The notes below the pieces were generated by a model. It saw nothing but the letters and a program-made list of their open reading frames with translations, was not told where the DNA came from and did no database searches. From positions 1-34,301 of the forward strand of contig CALIGP010000121.1 in NCBI GenBank assembly GCA_938021455.1: a stretch of 34,301 bases of DNA, read 5' to 3'. Position 1 is the stretch's first letter; each line of letters opens with the position of its first letter. Below, one piece after another: positions 8,420 through 17,965 of this stretch. Both the position numbers and the translations under genes were made by a program. This DNA comes from an uncultured Lewinella sp. GTDB lineage: Bacteria; Bacteroidota; Bacteroidia; Chitinophagales; Saprospiraceae.

Positions 8420-9481
8420 ATGCTCATGAAGGAGCCCACCCTAACCATGCCTAAATCAATTGGCAAACTTTTGCTTTGGTACGGAATCATCTATCTAGTG
8501 GTCATCAAGTTGCGAGAGGTCATTTATGCGGACTCGCTTTCGGAAGCTTTTAGCGATTATAATGATCCGCACATGTTTGGCCTGATGATTGCCTCCGGAC
8601 TAGCCTTTTTTAGCTACTCTCTGTTCAGTTATTTGGGCCTTCACTTGTTTTTCGGGAAAGTTGCTTGGTGGCAGCTCCTGGGAGCACTCATTTTTCTGAT
8701 TATTGGCTGTATGTTTTTCAGGGCTTTCCTGGAGGAGTTCGTTATCTACAATATTTTTGGTGTGGGCAACTACAACAGGAATATGAGCTGGCCGGTCTAC
8801 CTGTTGGATAATGTCTACTACGCGATCATCTTTTGTTCGCTGGGCATTGTCTTCTTTTTCGTTCAATACGGCCACTTTAGTGAAGCCAACAGGCGGCAGA
8901 TCGAAGTATCTCAACGGGAGACCGAGCTCAAGTTTCTGCGATCTCAGGTCAATCCGCACTTCCTTTTCAATACGCTCAATAATCTTTATTCGCTGGTTGC
9001 TACGGAGTCTAGTCAGGCACTTCCCGTAATCGATAAATTGAGCGGTCTGCTCCGCTATTCGCTCTATGATCAAGCGTCGATGGTGCCACTAGCGCGTGAA
9101 ATTACTTACCTCCAAGACTTCCTGGAATTGGAGAGCTTACGGGTTGACGGACTGGTGCCTCCGGAGGTGATTTTTGGTCCTTTTTCTAAGGACTGGCAAC
9201 TTCCTCCACTTTTACTCGTCCCTTTCATTGAGAACGCCTTCAAGCACGGAGACCTGAAGAACGCTGACCGGCCACTACGGATTCAGTTGAGTGAACTCGA
9301 AAATCGCCTTCACTTTCGGGTGGAGAATTTGATAAGGAAAGAAACGGCCTCCCAAGACGAGGTGGGCGGAATCGGCCTTAACAATGTGCGTAAACGGTTG
9401 GATCTAATGTATCCCCGCCGGTACGTTTTGGAAATTAATCCTCGAGCAGAAGATTTTATAGTGGATTTGAAATTCGGCTAA
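8420..9481 (+). CDS. LytS-family sensor histidine kinase (His_kinase domain)
   Basis: TM segments then 'LKFLRSQVNPHFLFNTLNNLYSL' H-box, 'LLLVPFIENAFKHG', 'GGIGLNNVRKRLDLMYP'. Confidence 0.95.
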   Translation: MLMKEPTLTMPKSIGKLLLWYGIIYLVVIKLREVIYADSLSEAFSDYNDPHMFGLMIASGLAFFSYSLFSYLGLHLFFGKVAWWQLLGALIFLIIGCMFFRAFLEEFVIYNIFGVGNYNRNMSWPVYLLDNVYYAIIFCSLGIVFFFVQYGHFSEANRRQIEVSQRETELKFLRSQVNPHFLFNTLNNLYSLVATESSQALPVIDKLSGLLRYSLYDQASMVPLAREITYLQDFLELESLRVDGLVPPEVIFGPFSKDWQLPPLLLVPFIENAFKHGDLKNADRPLRIQLSELENRLHFRVENLIRKETASQDEVGGIGLNNVRKRLDLMYPRRYVLEINPRAEDFIVDLKFG

Positions 9482-9495
9482 TCCTAGAAATCAGT

Positions 9496-10194
9496 ATGGC
9501 ATTAAACGTAATAATCATTGATGATGAACCCCTGGCGCTAAAGCTTCTGTCTAAGTATGTTGACAATCACGAAGAGCTTACGCTAATGGCGAGTTTCTCT
9601 AACCCAATTGACGGACTGGAGTATCTTGGTAATCATACCACAGACCTTCTTCTCCTCGATATACAAATGCCAGAACTTAACGGCCTTCATTTGGCTCGCC
9701 TGGTCAAAGGCAAGTGTAAAATAATATTTACGACTGCTTACGGAGAACACGCTCTGGCTGGCTTTGAATTGGATGCCATTGATTACCTGCTAAAACCCAT
9801 CACTTATGAGCGGTTCCAGCGTGCAGTTACTAAAGCTATTATCTCTTCCGGGCCACGCGATAAGGCATTACAAAAAAGAGACACGCCCAACCACCTCTTG
9901 GTGAAATCGGGTAACCGAATTGTTCGCCTTGAGCTAGATAAGCTCCTTTATGGCTCGTCTTCCGGAGACTATTTGACGCTCTACCTGGCCGATGGATCTA
10001 AATTGCTCACCCTGGAGAACCTTACGGATATGGTAGGCCGACTACAGGCGGATCAATTTTGCCGTATCCATCGTAGTCACTTCGTTGCGCTGCAAAAGGT
10101 CGACTTCGTTGAGCGACGAAGAGTTGTTATTGGTAAGCATTGGTTACCAGTCAGCGATGGCTATCGGGAGGCTTTTTTCGCGGCGTTTAACTAG
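9496..10194 (+). CDS. LytTR family response regulator
   Basis: REC domain 'IIDDEPLAL...LLLDIQMPELNGL...LLKPI' and C-terminal LytTR 'FCRIHRSHFVALQKVDFVERRRVVIGKHWLPVSDGYREAF'. Confidence 0.95.
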   Translation: MALNVIIIDDEPLALKLLSKYVDNHEELTLMASFSNPIDGLEYLGNHTTDLLLLDIQMPELNGLHLARLVKGKCKIIFTTAYGEHALAGFELDAIDYLLKPITYERFQRAVTKAIISSGPRDKALQKRDTPNHLLVKSGNRIVRLELDKLLYGSSSGDYLTLYLADGSKLLTLENLTDMVGRLQADQFCRIHRSHFVALQKVDFVERRRVVIGKHWLPVSDGYREAFFAAFN

Positions 10195-10204
10195 GTTCTT
10201 CCCT

Positions 10205-10361
10205 GGTCGAGACGCTTTGCATCGAGCGCGAACGGGGCCGAAGGCTCCCGGAGCGGGTTAGCGCAGTAGCTTTTTGCCGTGGCGGGTGTTGCACGGTCAA
10301 AGTCGCTACGCTCCCTTGCCCGGCTTGACGCATAGCGACCGTAGCGCTATGCGTCTCGACC
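10205..10361. repeat. 157 bp structured element bounded by inverted repeats
   Basis: GGTCGAGACGC (10205-10215) is the reverse complement of GCGTCTCGACC (10351-10361). Internal hairpin GACGCATAGCG (10327-10337) / CGCTATGCGTC (10345-10355). Confidence 0.75.
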
Positions 10362-10362
10362 A

Positions 10363-12741
10363 TTAGCGTACCGTAAACACCACCGACTTCAGATCCTTTA
10401 GCTGACTGCTGTTACCGACCATGATCTCGAACTCGCCGGGCTCAACGGTCCATTCCATGTTGATGTCGAGGAGCTCCAGCTGTTGCTGCCCGAGTTCAAA
10501 GGTGACGGTCTTACTTTCTTCGGGTTCCAGGAAAACTTTTTCGAAGCCTTTGAGCTCCCGCACTGGGCGGGTGACGGAGCTGAAACGGTCGCGAATGTAC
10601 AGCTGCACGACTTCCGATCCGGCCCGGGTACCATTGTTGGTAACGGTAACCTTTACGTTGGCTGCTTCGCCCAGCCGTACGCTGGCGGCGGAGAGCGTAG
10701 GCGGAGATATGTCAAAAGTAGTGTAGCTCAATCCATAGCCGAAGGGCCAGGCAGCGGAGACATCATCGAAGAGGTAGCCCCGGCGTGCCGTAGGCTTGTA
10801 GTTATAGTAAGCTGGGATGTGGCCGACAGACCTCGGCAGACTTATGGGGAGTTTCCCTCCGGGAGCTACCTTGCCAAAGAGGACGTCGGCAACACTGTTA
10901 CCGGTCTCTTGCCCGAGATAAAAGCACTGGAAGACGGCGGCAGATTTTTCTACCAGGTTGGCAATGTCCAATGGGCGACCACCAAAGACAAGCCCAACGA
11001 TGGGCTTACCGGATTTGGCTAGTTCGTCGATGAGCTCATTCTGCAGGCCTGCCATTTCCAGCGTTGGGCGGTCTCCCCAATGGCCTTCGGCCCAGGCTTC
11101 GCGGCTGGTGAGTTCGTTACCACCTACGGCCAAGACGATGACGTCGGCCCGGCGTACTGCCCGGACCGCGGCCTGAATTCGGAGCCGGTCTTCACTTTCT
11201 TCGATGGCTACCACAGGGTCTTTATACCAGCTTCCGGGCTCTACTACCCGGGCGCCTTCTGCGTAGATGAGGTTGACGGAGTCAGCCCCCAGGGCATTTT
11301 CCAGCCCGTCTTTGATGGTCACAAAGTGGTCGGGCATGTCAGAGTAGCCACCGAGCAGTACCTTGTCTGCATTGGGGCCAACGACTGCGATGGTTTTTAT
11401 TTTATCGTTGAAAGGTAAGGTGCCGTCATTGGTAAGTAGAATCATGCCCTCGGCACCAGCTTTACGAACAAGCGCGTCATCTTTCGCAGTATTGTTGAGT
11501 ACGCCAGCGGGATCGGTGTAGGGGTTTTCAAAAAGGCCCCGGTCGAACTTTTGCTGAAGGATACGACCAACTGCCTGGTTCAGGATAGCTTCATCAAGGG
11601 TACCGTCGTTGACGGCTTCTACGAGGGCAGGGAAGGCTTCCCGATCGGGAAGTTCAATGTCAACGCCTGAAGAGATGGCCAGAACGGCAGCGGCTTTCCA
11701 ATTAAGGGCAACGGCGTGACGGTCGGTGAGTTCGCGGACGGCAAAATAATCAGAGACGACGGCACCTTTATAGCCCCAGGTGTCCCGTAGCAGCGTATTC
11801 AGCATCCAGCCATTGGCGTGGCTGGGTATACCATTGACCTCATTGTAGCTGGCCATAATGTTGCGCACGTTACCTTTCTCGACGATGTGGCGGAAAGGGT
11901 AGAGGAAAACCTCTCGCAGGGTTCTTTCGGAGATGTTGGCCGGAGCGATGTTGTTGCCGCCTTCGGGTTCGCCATGGCCGGCCATGTGTTTGAGGGTAGC
12001 GAATACTTCGCCTTCATCCCATTTTTCATCGTCGCCCTGAAAGCCCAGTACTGCCTGGAGGCCGATTTCAGCGGCCAGGAAGGGGTCTTCCCCCAGGGTT
12101 TCTTCGACCCGGCCCCAGCGGGGATCACGGGAGACGTCCACTACGGGAGTAAGGACGACGTGCCCGCCGCGACTGGCTGTTTGCCGGGCGGCAGTGGCGT
12201 AGAGCTTTCGGGTAAGGTCGCGGTTAAAGGTGGCGGCTACGGAGATGGGCTGCCCCCAGCTGGTGGCATTGAGTGCGGCTAAGCCATGCAGGCTTTCTTC
12301 GTGGTTCAGGGCGGGAATTCCCAGGCGAGTGTTTTCTACGAGCCACTTCTGGATGGCGTTAGTAAATTCAACTTCGTTAGCCCCGGAACGGCCGATGGCG
12401 GGAGGCCCCGCCAGCTCGCTTGGGCGTGTGATGTGGCCGATGCCGTGCGGCATGACGGCAGAAGCACTATCTACATTGAAGCTAAAATCTTCGTTGTAGA
12501 ATCGTTTTTTGTCTTGCCAAACGGCGGTGACCTGAGCTACCTTTTCTTCTACGGTCATCCGGCCAATCAGGTCTTCGACTCGGTCTTTGGTTGATTGGGT
12601 GGCGTCTTTGTAAATCGCTTTAGTGAGGGACTCTCCTGCGGCAGGGGCGGAGGGTTCGGTCACTGCTGCCTCGTTATTCGTTCCTCCACAACCATCGAGA
12701 GCAGCGAGGAACGGCAGCATTAGAAAAAGTAAAAAGCGCAT
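10363..12741 (-). CDS. bglX: Glycoside hydrolase family 3 beta-glucosidase (BglX-like)
   Basis: 'GIPALNHEESLHG', 'LKHMAGHGEPEGG', 'GAVVSDYFAVREL', C-terminal fibronectin III-like domain 'RAGSEVVQLYIRD'. Confidence 0.9.
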   Translation of the reverse strand: MRFLLFLMLPFLAALDGCGGTNNEAAVTEPSAPAAGESLTKAIYKDATQSTKDRVEDLIGRMTVEEKVAQVTAVWQDKKRFYNEDFSFNVDSASAVMPHGIGHITRPSELAGPPAIGRSGANEVEFTNAIQKWLVENTRLGIPALNHEESLHGLAALNATSWGQPISVAATFNRDLTRKLYATAARQTASRGGHVVLTPVVDVSRDPRWGRVEETLGEDPFLAAEIGLQAVLGFQGDDEKWDEGEVFATLKHMAGHGEPEGGNNIAPANISERTLREVFLYPFRHIVEKGNVRNIMASYNEVNGIPSHANGWMLNTLLRDTWGYKGAVVSDYFAVRELTDRHAVALNWKAAAVLAISSGVDIELPDREAFPALVEAVNDGTLDEAILNQAVGRILQQKFDRGLFENPYTDPAGVLNNTAKDDALVRKAGAEGMILLTNDGTLPFNDKIKTIAVVGPNADKVLLGGYSDMPDHFVTIKDGLENALGADSVNLIYAEGARVVEPGSWYKDPVVAIEESEDRLRIQAAVRAVRRADVIVLAVGGNELTSREAWAEGHWGDRPTLEMAGLQNELIDELAKSGKPIVGLVFGGRPLDIANLVEKSAAVFQCFYLGQETGNSVADVLFGKVAPGGKLPISLPRSVGHIPAYYNYKPTARRGYLFDDVSAAWPFGYGLSYTTFDISPPTLSAASVRLGEAANVKVTVTNNGTRAGSEVVQLYIRDRFSSVTRPVRELKGFEKVFLEPEESKTVTFELGQQQLELLDINMEWTVEPGEFEIMVGNSSQLKDLKSVVFTVR

Positions 12742-13024
12742 GGTAATGCTTTAGTGTCAATGTTAACCCAATATAGAATCTTGACGGTAAAGTACGGGAG
12801 TTTAGGACAACCCTGCTCCAAGAATGTCCATTGCATCCTGCGTTTGCGCCCTGAAAACGATTGCTATTCGAAAAAAAAATCAAGAGTAGCGTTTGCATAG
12901 TTAGTTTTTGGAGATGCTGGTGTCGTTAAGAAGAGGTTAGAAGCCAAGGCTTCGTTGTCTAAACGGAGCCGAACCAGTATATTTATCGCGATTAAACCTA
13001 ACCCCTTACAGAACTCCTTTTTAC

Positions 13025-15529
13025 ATGTTAAAGCATCTATTATCAGCCTTCCTTCTACTGGTTGGCCCATGCCTTTTTGCACAGTCATCCCTAACGGATT
13101 TACTAGACGGTTACTACACCAGTTACTTTCCCGAAAAGGTCTTTGTTCACACGGATAAATCGGTATATGCCGGTGGAGAGACCATCCTGGCCGCCGTGTA
13201 TCTGGTAGACGGGCGCTATCATCTGCCAGATAGCGTCAGCAAAACGATCTACCTGGAACTACACGACCCAAAAGGAGAAACGGTTACCCGGAAACGGATT
13301 TACGCTTTTGACGGGCATACTTCGGGTAGTATTTCACTGCCGGCTAATATTGTGCCGGGCCATTACCAGGTAACGGCCTATACCAGCTACCAACGTAATA
13401 GTGGCGTGAACACGCTCTTTCGGAAAACCATCGAAATTGTTGGCGGCCTGAAGGAAAGTGGAGGAGTAGCGGCTCCTTCAGAATCAGTAGTGCAGGTCGA
13501 TGAGTCGTTTGGTGTGGACGCGAAGCCAAGCCTCCGCTTTTTTGCCGAGGGAGGTGACTGTGTGGTTGGGCTTCCTTGCCGAGTGGCCTTTGTCGCGGAG
13601 GCAGCCAATGGTGAACCATTAGCCATTAACGCCCGTCTGCTCGGAGAAAAAGACAAAGTAGGTATTGATATTTTTACGGAAGCTACCGGGATTGGTACGT
13701 TTACTTACACGCCAGTAGTGGGGGGGGACTATCGAGTTGTACCCAAAGGAACAGAGGAGGAATATGATTTGCCAAAGGCCCTTGACGCTGGCATTCATTT
13801 AGGGGTCGACGTAGCTACGGATACGGTAAAGCTACACCTGGCAACGAATACTGAAACCGGGCTGGAAGGAGCTACTCTGCTATTACATCTACGAGGGGTC
13901 AATATCTTTGAACAGGCTATTCCCGAAGAATCGACGGAGCTTAATATTCTGCTTCCCGTACCGGCACTACCCGCTGGCGTGATCGTGGCTACCGTTTTTG
14001 ATGGAGCGGGGCAACCGGTTGCTGAACGACTCTTCTTCGTGCCACCCTCCAGAAGTGAGCTATTTGTGCAATCCTCCGCAGAACGCTATAATTTTCGCTC
14101 GCCCGCCAAAATCCAATTGGCCGCCCCCTACCGGGACGTTGCAGCGGACAGTCTGGCTGGTTCTCGCATCAGCCTAAGCATTTTGCCCCAGGCCTCGATG
14201 GGAGGCCCTCAAGGCGATGATATTCGTACCTGGCTTTTACTCAACAGTGATCTTGATCGACCAGTACAGAATGCACCTGAACTTCTATTTGCTGGTAAAG
14301 AAGCCGGGCGCTCCCGTCGCGTAGACGAATTTCTACTTACCCGTGCCTGGCGACGGTTCCGGTGGCCAGACCTGGGCTTACTGGACAATTTTAAACCTGA
14401 ATACTTGTTGGAGCCAGGCCTTTATCTACGTGGCCGGATGACAAAGCTGGAGAACGAGAAGGCTGCCCGCCCGGGTAAACTCTTCCTGACCCGAATGGAG
14501 AATGGTTTTACGGCCCAGACCATGAGCGATGAGGAGGGGTACTTTGCTTTTGGCCCCATCATTGCCTTTGATACCTTTCCGGTGATGGTTCAGGGACGGT
14601 TTAAATTTGGAAAGAAGAACCGGGATAACCCTGACATTGACCTGGAGGATAATAGTAATGTGACGCTAAAGCGGATAGAACTTGATCCGGTGAAACTTCC
14701 CTTGCTTTCAGCGATTGATGTTCGCCCTCAGGCCTTAAAGGAGGAGGAGGTCTTGGAAGAGGAGAACGACTACACCGAGATCAGCCGCAAGGCCCTGACG
14801 GTTGCCCGAACCTACGACTCGTTGATCATAGATCTGGACGTAGTGGATATTACCGCTGCCCGGATAGACCAGGAGGAAGAGGTGAGGCGGGAACGTTCTA
14901 AATTATATGGCGGCCAGCCGGACACTAGGATACTCGTAGCGGACAACCCCCGAATCAGAACTGCCGTGAATATTCTGGACCTCTTACGGGGCTTGCCTGG
15001 CGTACAGCTAACTAAAAATGCGGATAATGAGGACATTGTCGTCATTCGGGGTAACGCTGGAATTAACGGCCCCGTTGAACCCCTTTACTTTTTGGATGGG
15101 GTAGAAACCCGCTTCGAACGATTGGTCAACATGCCGGTAAGAATTATTGAATTCATCGACGTGGTCAGAGGACCGCGAGCGGTTGGGCTCGGCGCGCCGC
15201 CTACCGGCGGTGCAATTGTTGCGTACACCTACCAGGATGAGCGCGGTCGACTGAAGGAGGCCGGCTTGCTGGAGACGGAGTTTCAGGGCTATCAGAAGGT
15301 AAGAGAATTTGCCACTTTTGATGCCAGCCTCCCCGAAAACAGAAATCGCCCGGATCTAAGAACTACTCTATATTGGATTGCGGATCTACGAACGGACAAA
15401 CGTGGTCGGGTTGACGTAGATTTCGTCACCTCCGATCAGCGAGGGCTTTTCACCGTTATTGCACAGGGACTGAGAAAGGACGGGACCCCCTTCTTCGGTA
15501 GCTGTGAGTTTAGGGTGGGGGAGGAGTAG
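13025..15529 (+). CDS. MG2-like macroglobulin domain + TonB-dependent receptor plug domain protein (no C-terminal barrel)
   Basis: Signal peptide; 'FPEKVFVHTDKSVYAGGETILAAVYLVD' (MG2), C-terminal plug 'ILDLLRGLPGVQLTKN...PLYFLDGVETRFERLVNMPVRIIEFIDVVRGPRAVGLGAPPTGGAIVAYT'. Confidence 0.82.
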   Translation: MLKHLLSAFLLLVGPCLFAQSSLTDLLDGYYTSYFPEKVFVHTDKSVYAGGETILAAVYLVDGRYHLPDSVSKTIYLELHDPKGETVTRKRIYAFDGHTSGSISLPANIVPGHYQVTAYTSYQRNSGVNTLFRKTIEIVGGLKESGGVAAPSESVVQVDESFGVDAKPSLRFFAEGGDCVVGLPCRVAFVAEAANGEPLAINARLLGEKDKVGIDIFTEATGIGTFTYTPVVGGDYRVVPKGTEEEYDLPKALDAGIHLGVDVATDTVKLHLATNTETGLEGATLLLHLRGVNIFEQAIPEESTELNILLPVPALPAGVIVATVFDGAGQPVAERLFFVPPSRSELFVQSSAERYNFRSPAKIQLAAPYRDVAADSLAGSRISLSILPQASMGGPQGDDIRTWLLLNSDLDRPVQNAPELLFAGKEAGRSRRVDEFLLTRAWRRFRWPDLGLLDNFKPEYLLEPGLYLRGRMTKLENEKAARPGKLFLTRMENGFTAQTMSDEEGYFAFGPIIAFDTFPVMVQGRFKFGKKNRDNPDIDLEDNSNVTLKRIELDPVKLPLLSAIDVRPQALKEEEVLEEENDYTEISRKALTVARTYDSLIIDLDVVDITAARIDQEEEVRRERSKLYGGQPDTRILVADNPRIRTAVNILDLLRGLPGVQLTKNADNEDIVVIRGNAGINGPVEPLYFLDGVETRFERLVNMPVRIIEFIDVVRGPRAVGLGAPPTGGAIVAYTYQDERGRLKEAGLLETEFQGYQKVREFATFDASLPENRNRPDLRTTLYWIADLRTDKRGRVDVDFVTSDQRGLFTVIAQGLRKDGTPFFGSCEFRVGEE

Positions 15530-16018
15530 CTACAAGCCCGCCAGCGTCTCAAAGAGCTCTCCACTATCAATCAATGCTCCCTCTTCCATGATCAGGAAAA
15601 TGTCCTGATCTCGCCCCGTAGCCAGGTATTTACGTTCGGCGGAGTAAAGTTTAGGGCTAACTCCATCTGCTTTCATCCTGGCAAACATCTCCTTTGGTGG
15701 TAGATCAGTGACCGTAAAGTCGATACTGGTTTGCCCGTCGAGCAGAATACCTCGCATTTCGATTTTATCCGGTCCTGTTTTATAGGTTCTTAGGTCATTC
15801 GGACGGCGATGAACCAGGTATTCTATCTTTTCAATGACTCCTGAGAATACGATTTGGGAAAATTGGAGGATGAATTTATCCGCTTGTCCAGGCTGTTCTT
15901 CCTTCATCTTCTGCCAGCTTCCAGCATCAATTCCATTGACACTTAGGAACTTGACGAATTGATTGGTCACCTCTTCCAGTTCGCTCTTTCGCAGTCTTCT
16001 AAATTTCGTTTCTTTCAT
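15530..16018 (-). CDS. Hypothetical protein
   Basis: Complete 162 aa ORF; stop codon directly abuts the stop of the convergent gene; no family recognised. Confidence 0.7.
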   Translation of the reverse strand: MKETKFRRLRKSELEEVTNQFVKFLSVNGIDAGSWQKMKEEQPGQADKFILQFSQIVFSGVIEKIEYLVHRRPNDLRTYKTGPDKIEMRGILLDGQTSIDFTVTDLPPKEMFARMKADGVSPKLYSAERKYLATGRDQDIFLIMEEGALIDSGELFETLAGL

Positions 16019-16020
16019 GG

Positions 16021-16053
16021 TTTGCCAAACAACCCTACCATTGTGTAGTTTTG
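16021..16053 (+). promoter_or_regulatory. Bacteroidota-type promoter upstream of terC-like gene
   Basis: TTTG (16021-16024), 21 nt, TAGTTTTG (16046-16053), matching TTTG/TAnnTTTG. Confidence 0.5.
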
Positions 16054-16100
16054 CAGCCTAGGAATAATTTTCACTTCCGACTGACTAATACAGCTCAAGC

Positions 16101-16943
16101 ATGTTTGATATCCCTGATTTTGGTAGCGGTGCCGTTTGGCTTTCTCTGCTAACCCTTACTTTTTTGGAGATCGTTCTCGGTATCGATAACATCATCTTCA
16201 TCTCTATCGCTTCGGACAAGCTAAAGTCTGATGCAGACCGAAAGCGAGCTACTAATATTGGCCTTATTCTGGCCATGGTACTAAGAATTGTCCTGCTTTT
16301 TGGCGTATCTATCCTGGTCGCAATGGAAGATCCATGGTTTACCTTCGACTGGGGCTGGGCAGCGGGTGGCTTCAGTGGTCAAAGCCTGATCTTGATTGCT
16401 GGTGGTATTTTCCTCTTATACAAGTCGACCTCAGAAATCCGACATAAACTCGAAGGCGAAGATGATCACGCCAATGGTGGTGGTAAAGGGGGGGCAACGT
16501 TGACCTCCGTAATTATCCAGATTACCATCATCAACATCGTCTTCAGTTTTGACTCGATTCTTACTGCGGTAGGGATGACGAACGGGCTGTATGGCGCTCT
16601 GATTGTGATGATCATTGCCGTGGTAGTCTCTGTTCTGATTATGATGCTATTTGCCGTTCCCGTGGGTAATTTTGTTAACAAGAACCCTACGGTACAAATG
16701 CTTGGCCTGGCCTTCCTGATTCTGATTGGCTTTATGCTGATTGCTGAGGGCGCTCACCTGGGCGATCTGGTTGTCTTTGACTCTCACGTAGGCACTGTTC
16801 CTAAGGGTTATCTCTACTTCGCGATTGCGTTCTCCCTGTTGGTTGAATTCCTGAATATGCGTATCCGCCCAGGAAAGAAGAGTAAGCACGTTGAGCTGAA
16901 TACCTACGCGGCAGAGGAGGCGGCTTCGCAAAAGGAAGGGTAG
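16101..16943 (+). CDS. TerC family integral membrane protein
   Basis: 'LTFLEIVLGIDNIIFISI...FSFDSILTAVGMT...LGLAFLILIGFMLIAEG'. Confidence 0.95.
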   Translation: MFDIPDFGSGAVWLSLLTLTFLEIVLGIDNIIFISIASDKLKSDADRKRATNIGLILAMVLRIVLLFGVSILVAMEDPWFTFDWGWAAGGFSGQSLILIAGGIFLLYKSTSEIRHKLEGEDDHANGGGKGGATLTSVIIQITIINIVFSFDSILTAVGMTNGLYGALIVMIIAVVVSVLIMMLFAVPVGNFVNKNPTVQMLGLAFLILIGFMLIAEGAHLGDLVVFDSHVGTVPKGYLYFAIAFSLLVEFLNMRIRPGKKSKHVELNTYAAEEAASQKEG

Positions 16944-16992
16944 GGGCTCCAGCTGTTCTACAGTCTCACCGGCTGTCTTGACGTAACTACAT

Positions 16993-17063
16993 AAAAAAGC
17001 GGTCAACAATCATCGACTCCTTCTCAAAAGAACGAGGTGATGATTGTTGACCGCAATTTTTTT
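16993..17063. terminator. Bidirectional hairpin terminator between terC-like gene and infC
   Basis: AAAAAA + GCGGTCAACAATCATC (16999-17014) / GATGATTGTTGACCGC (17039-17054) + T-rich tract to 17063; perfect 16 bp stem between convergent genes. Confidence 0.85.
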
Positions 17064-17080
17064 GCAGCAGGAGAATCGAT

Positions 17081-17764
17081 CTATTCTTCCTCAACGGCGT
17101 TAAGCTTCTTCTCTAGCTCAGCGTCAACCGCTTTTGCTTTCGTCTTCTTCTTAGCAGCGTCGCTTTTCTTACGCTTCTTAGGCTGGATCATGACGTTCAT
17201 CCGTCGTTTTTCCATTTTTGGCATGGCTTCAGCAGTGCCTACATCTTCCAGTTCCTTCATGAAACGGAGGAGGAGTAATTCGCCACGGTCTTTGAAGACA
17301 ATGGATCGGCCCCGGAAGTGTACATAGGCTTTTACCTTGGCACCGTCTTCCAGAAACTCACGTGCGTGACGGAGCTTAAAGTTGAAGTCGTGGTCTCCCA
17401 TATTAGGGCCAAAGCGAACTTCTTTAACTACGGTTTTAACCGTGTTAGCTTTTAATTCCTTTTCCCGTTGCTTTTGCTGGTAAAGGAACTTCTTATAGTC
17501 AATGATCTTTGCAACAGGGGGAACGGCATTCGGGCTGATTTCAACCAAATCCAGATCCACATCTCTCGCCCAGCCTTTAACAAGTCTGGTGTCATAAACT
17601 TCACCTGCGGAAATTTTCTCTCCGAGCTCAGCGGCAATATCCGCTACATTATCTCCGACTAATCGAACCTCCGGAACCCGCAACATATCGTTGATGCGGT
17701 GTTTTGGTGCGGTATCTTCTCTGCGGAAAGTGCGTCTACGGCCGCCGCCTCTTCTTCTACCCAA
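17081..17764 (-). CDS. infC: Translation initiation factor IF-3; non-ATG start (TTG)
   Basis: 'RINDMLRVPEVRLVGDN...VDLDLVEISPNAVPPVAKIIDYKKFLYQQKQREKE...KEVRFGPNMGDHDFNFKLRHAREFLEDGAKVKAYVHFRGR'. Start codon is TTG; no in-frame ATG upstream before a TAA. Confidence 0.96.
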   Translation of the reverse strand: MGRRRGGGRRRTFRREDTAPKHRINDMLRVPEVRLVGDNVADIAAELGEKISAGEVYDTRLVKGWARDVDLDLVEISPNAVPPVAKIIDYKKFLYQQKQREKELKANTVKTVVKEVRFGPNMGDHDFNFKLRHAREFLEDGAKVKAYVHFRGRSIVFKDRGELLLLRFMKELEDVGTAEAMPKMEKRRMNVMIQPKKRKKSDAAKKKTKAKAVDAELEKKLNAVEEE

Positions 17765-17891
17765 TACTTTGGTATTTATTTAAAAAATGGGGTGTTGCCC
17801 AGTGTGGGGGCAAAAACCTTGTTAGGAAATTGTACTATAAGAGAAGGTACGGCCAGGAAAATAGTTCCCGATTCATCCCTTAACTCCCGTA

Positions 17892-17930
17892 AAAATAAGG
17901 TGAGCCGGAGAGAAATCCCTCCGGCTCACC
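17892..17930 (-). terminator. Rho-independent terminator downstream of clpC
   Basis: GGTGAGCCGGAG (17899-17910) / CTCCGGCTCACC (17919-17930), followed on the minus strand by TTATTTTT. Confidence 0.85.
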
Positions 17931-17965
17931 CAAAAATTATAGAATTAGCAATACTTATCGTAGCG

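Noticed and set aside
10205-10361. Full insertion sequence or transposon
   Set aside because: No ORF inside and no transposase nearby; at most a non-autonomous element, reported as a finding only.
10483-12594. Plus-strand ORFs opposite the GH3 gene (10483-11022, 11818-12282, and others)
   Set aside because: Mirror-frame ORFs over a clear GH3 CDS; no recognisable domains.
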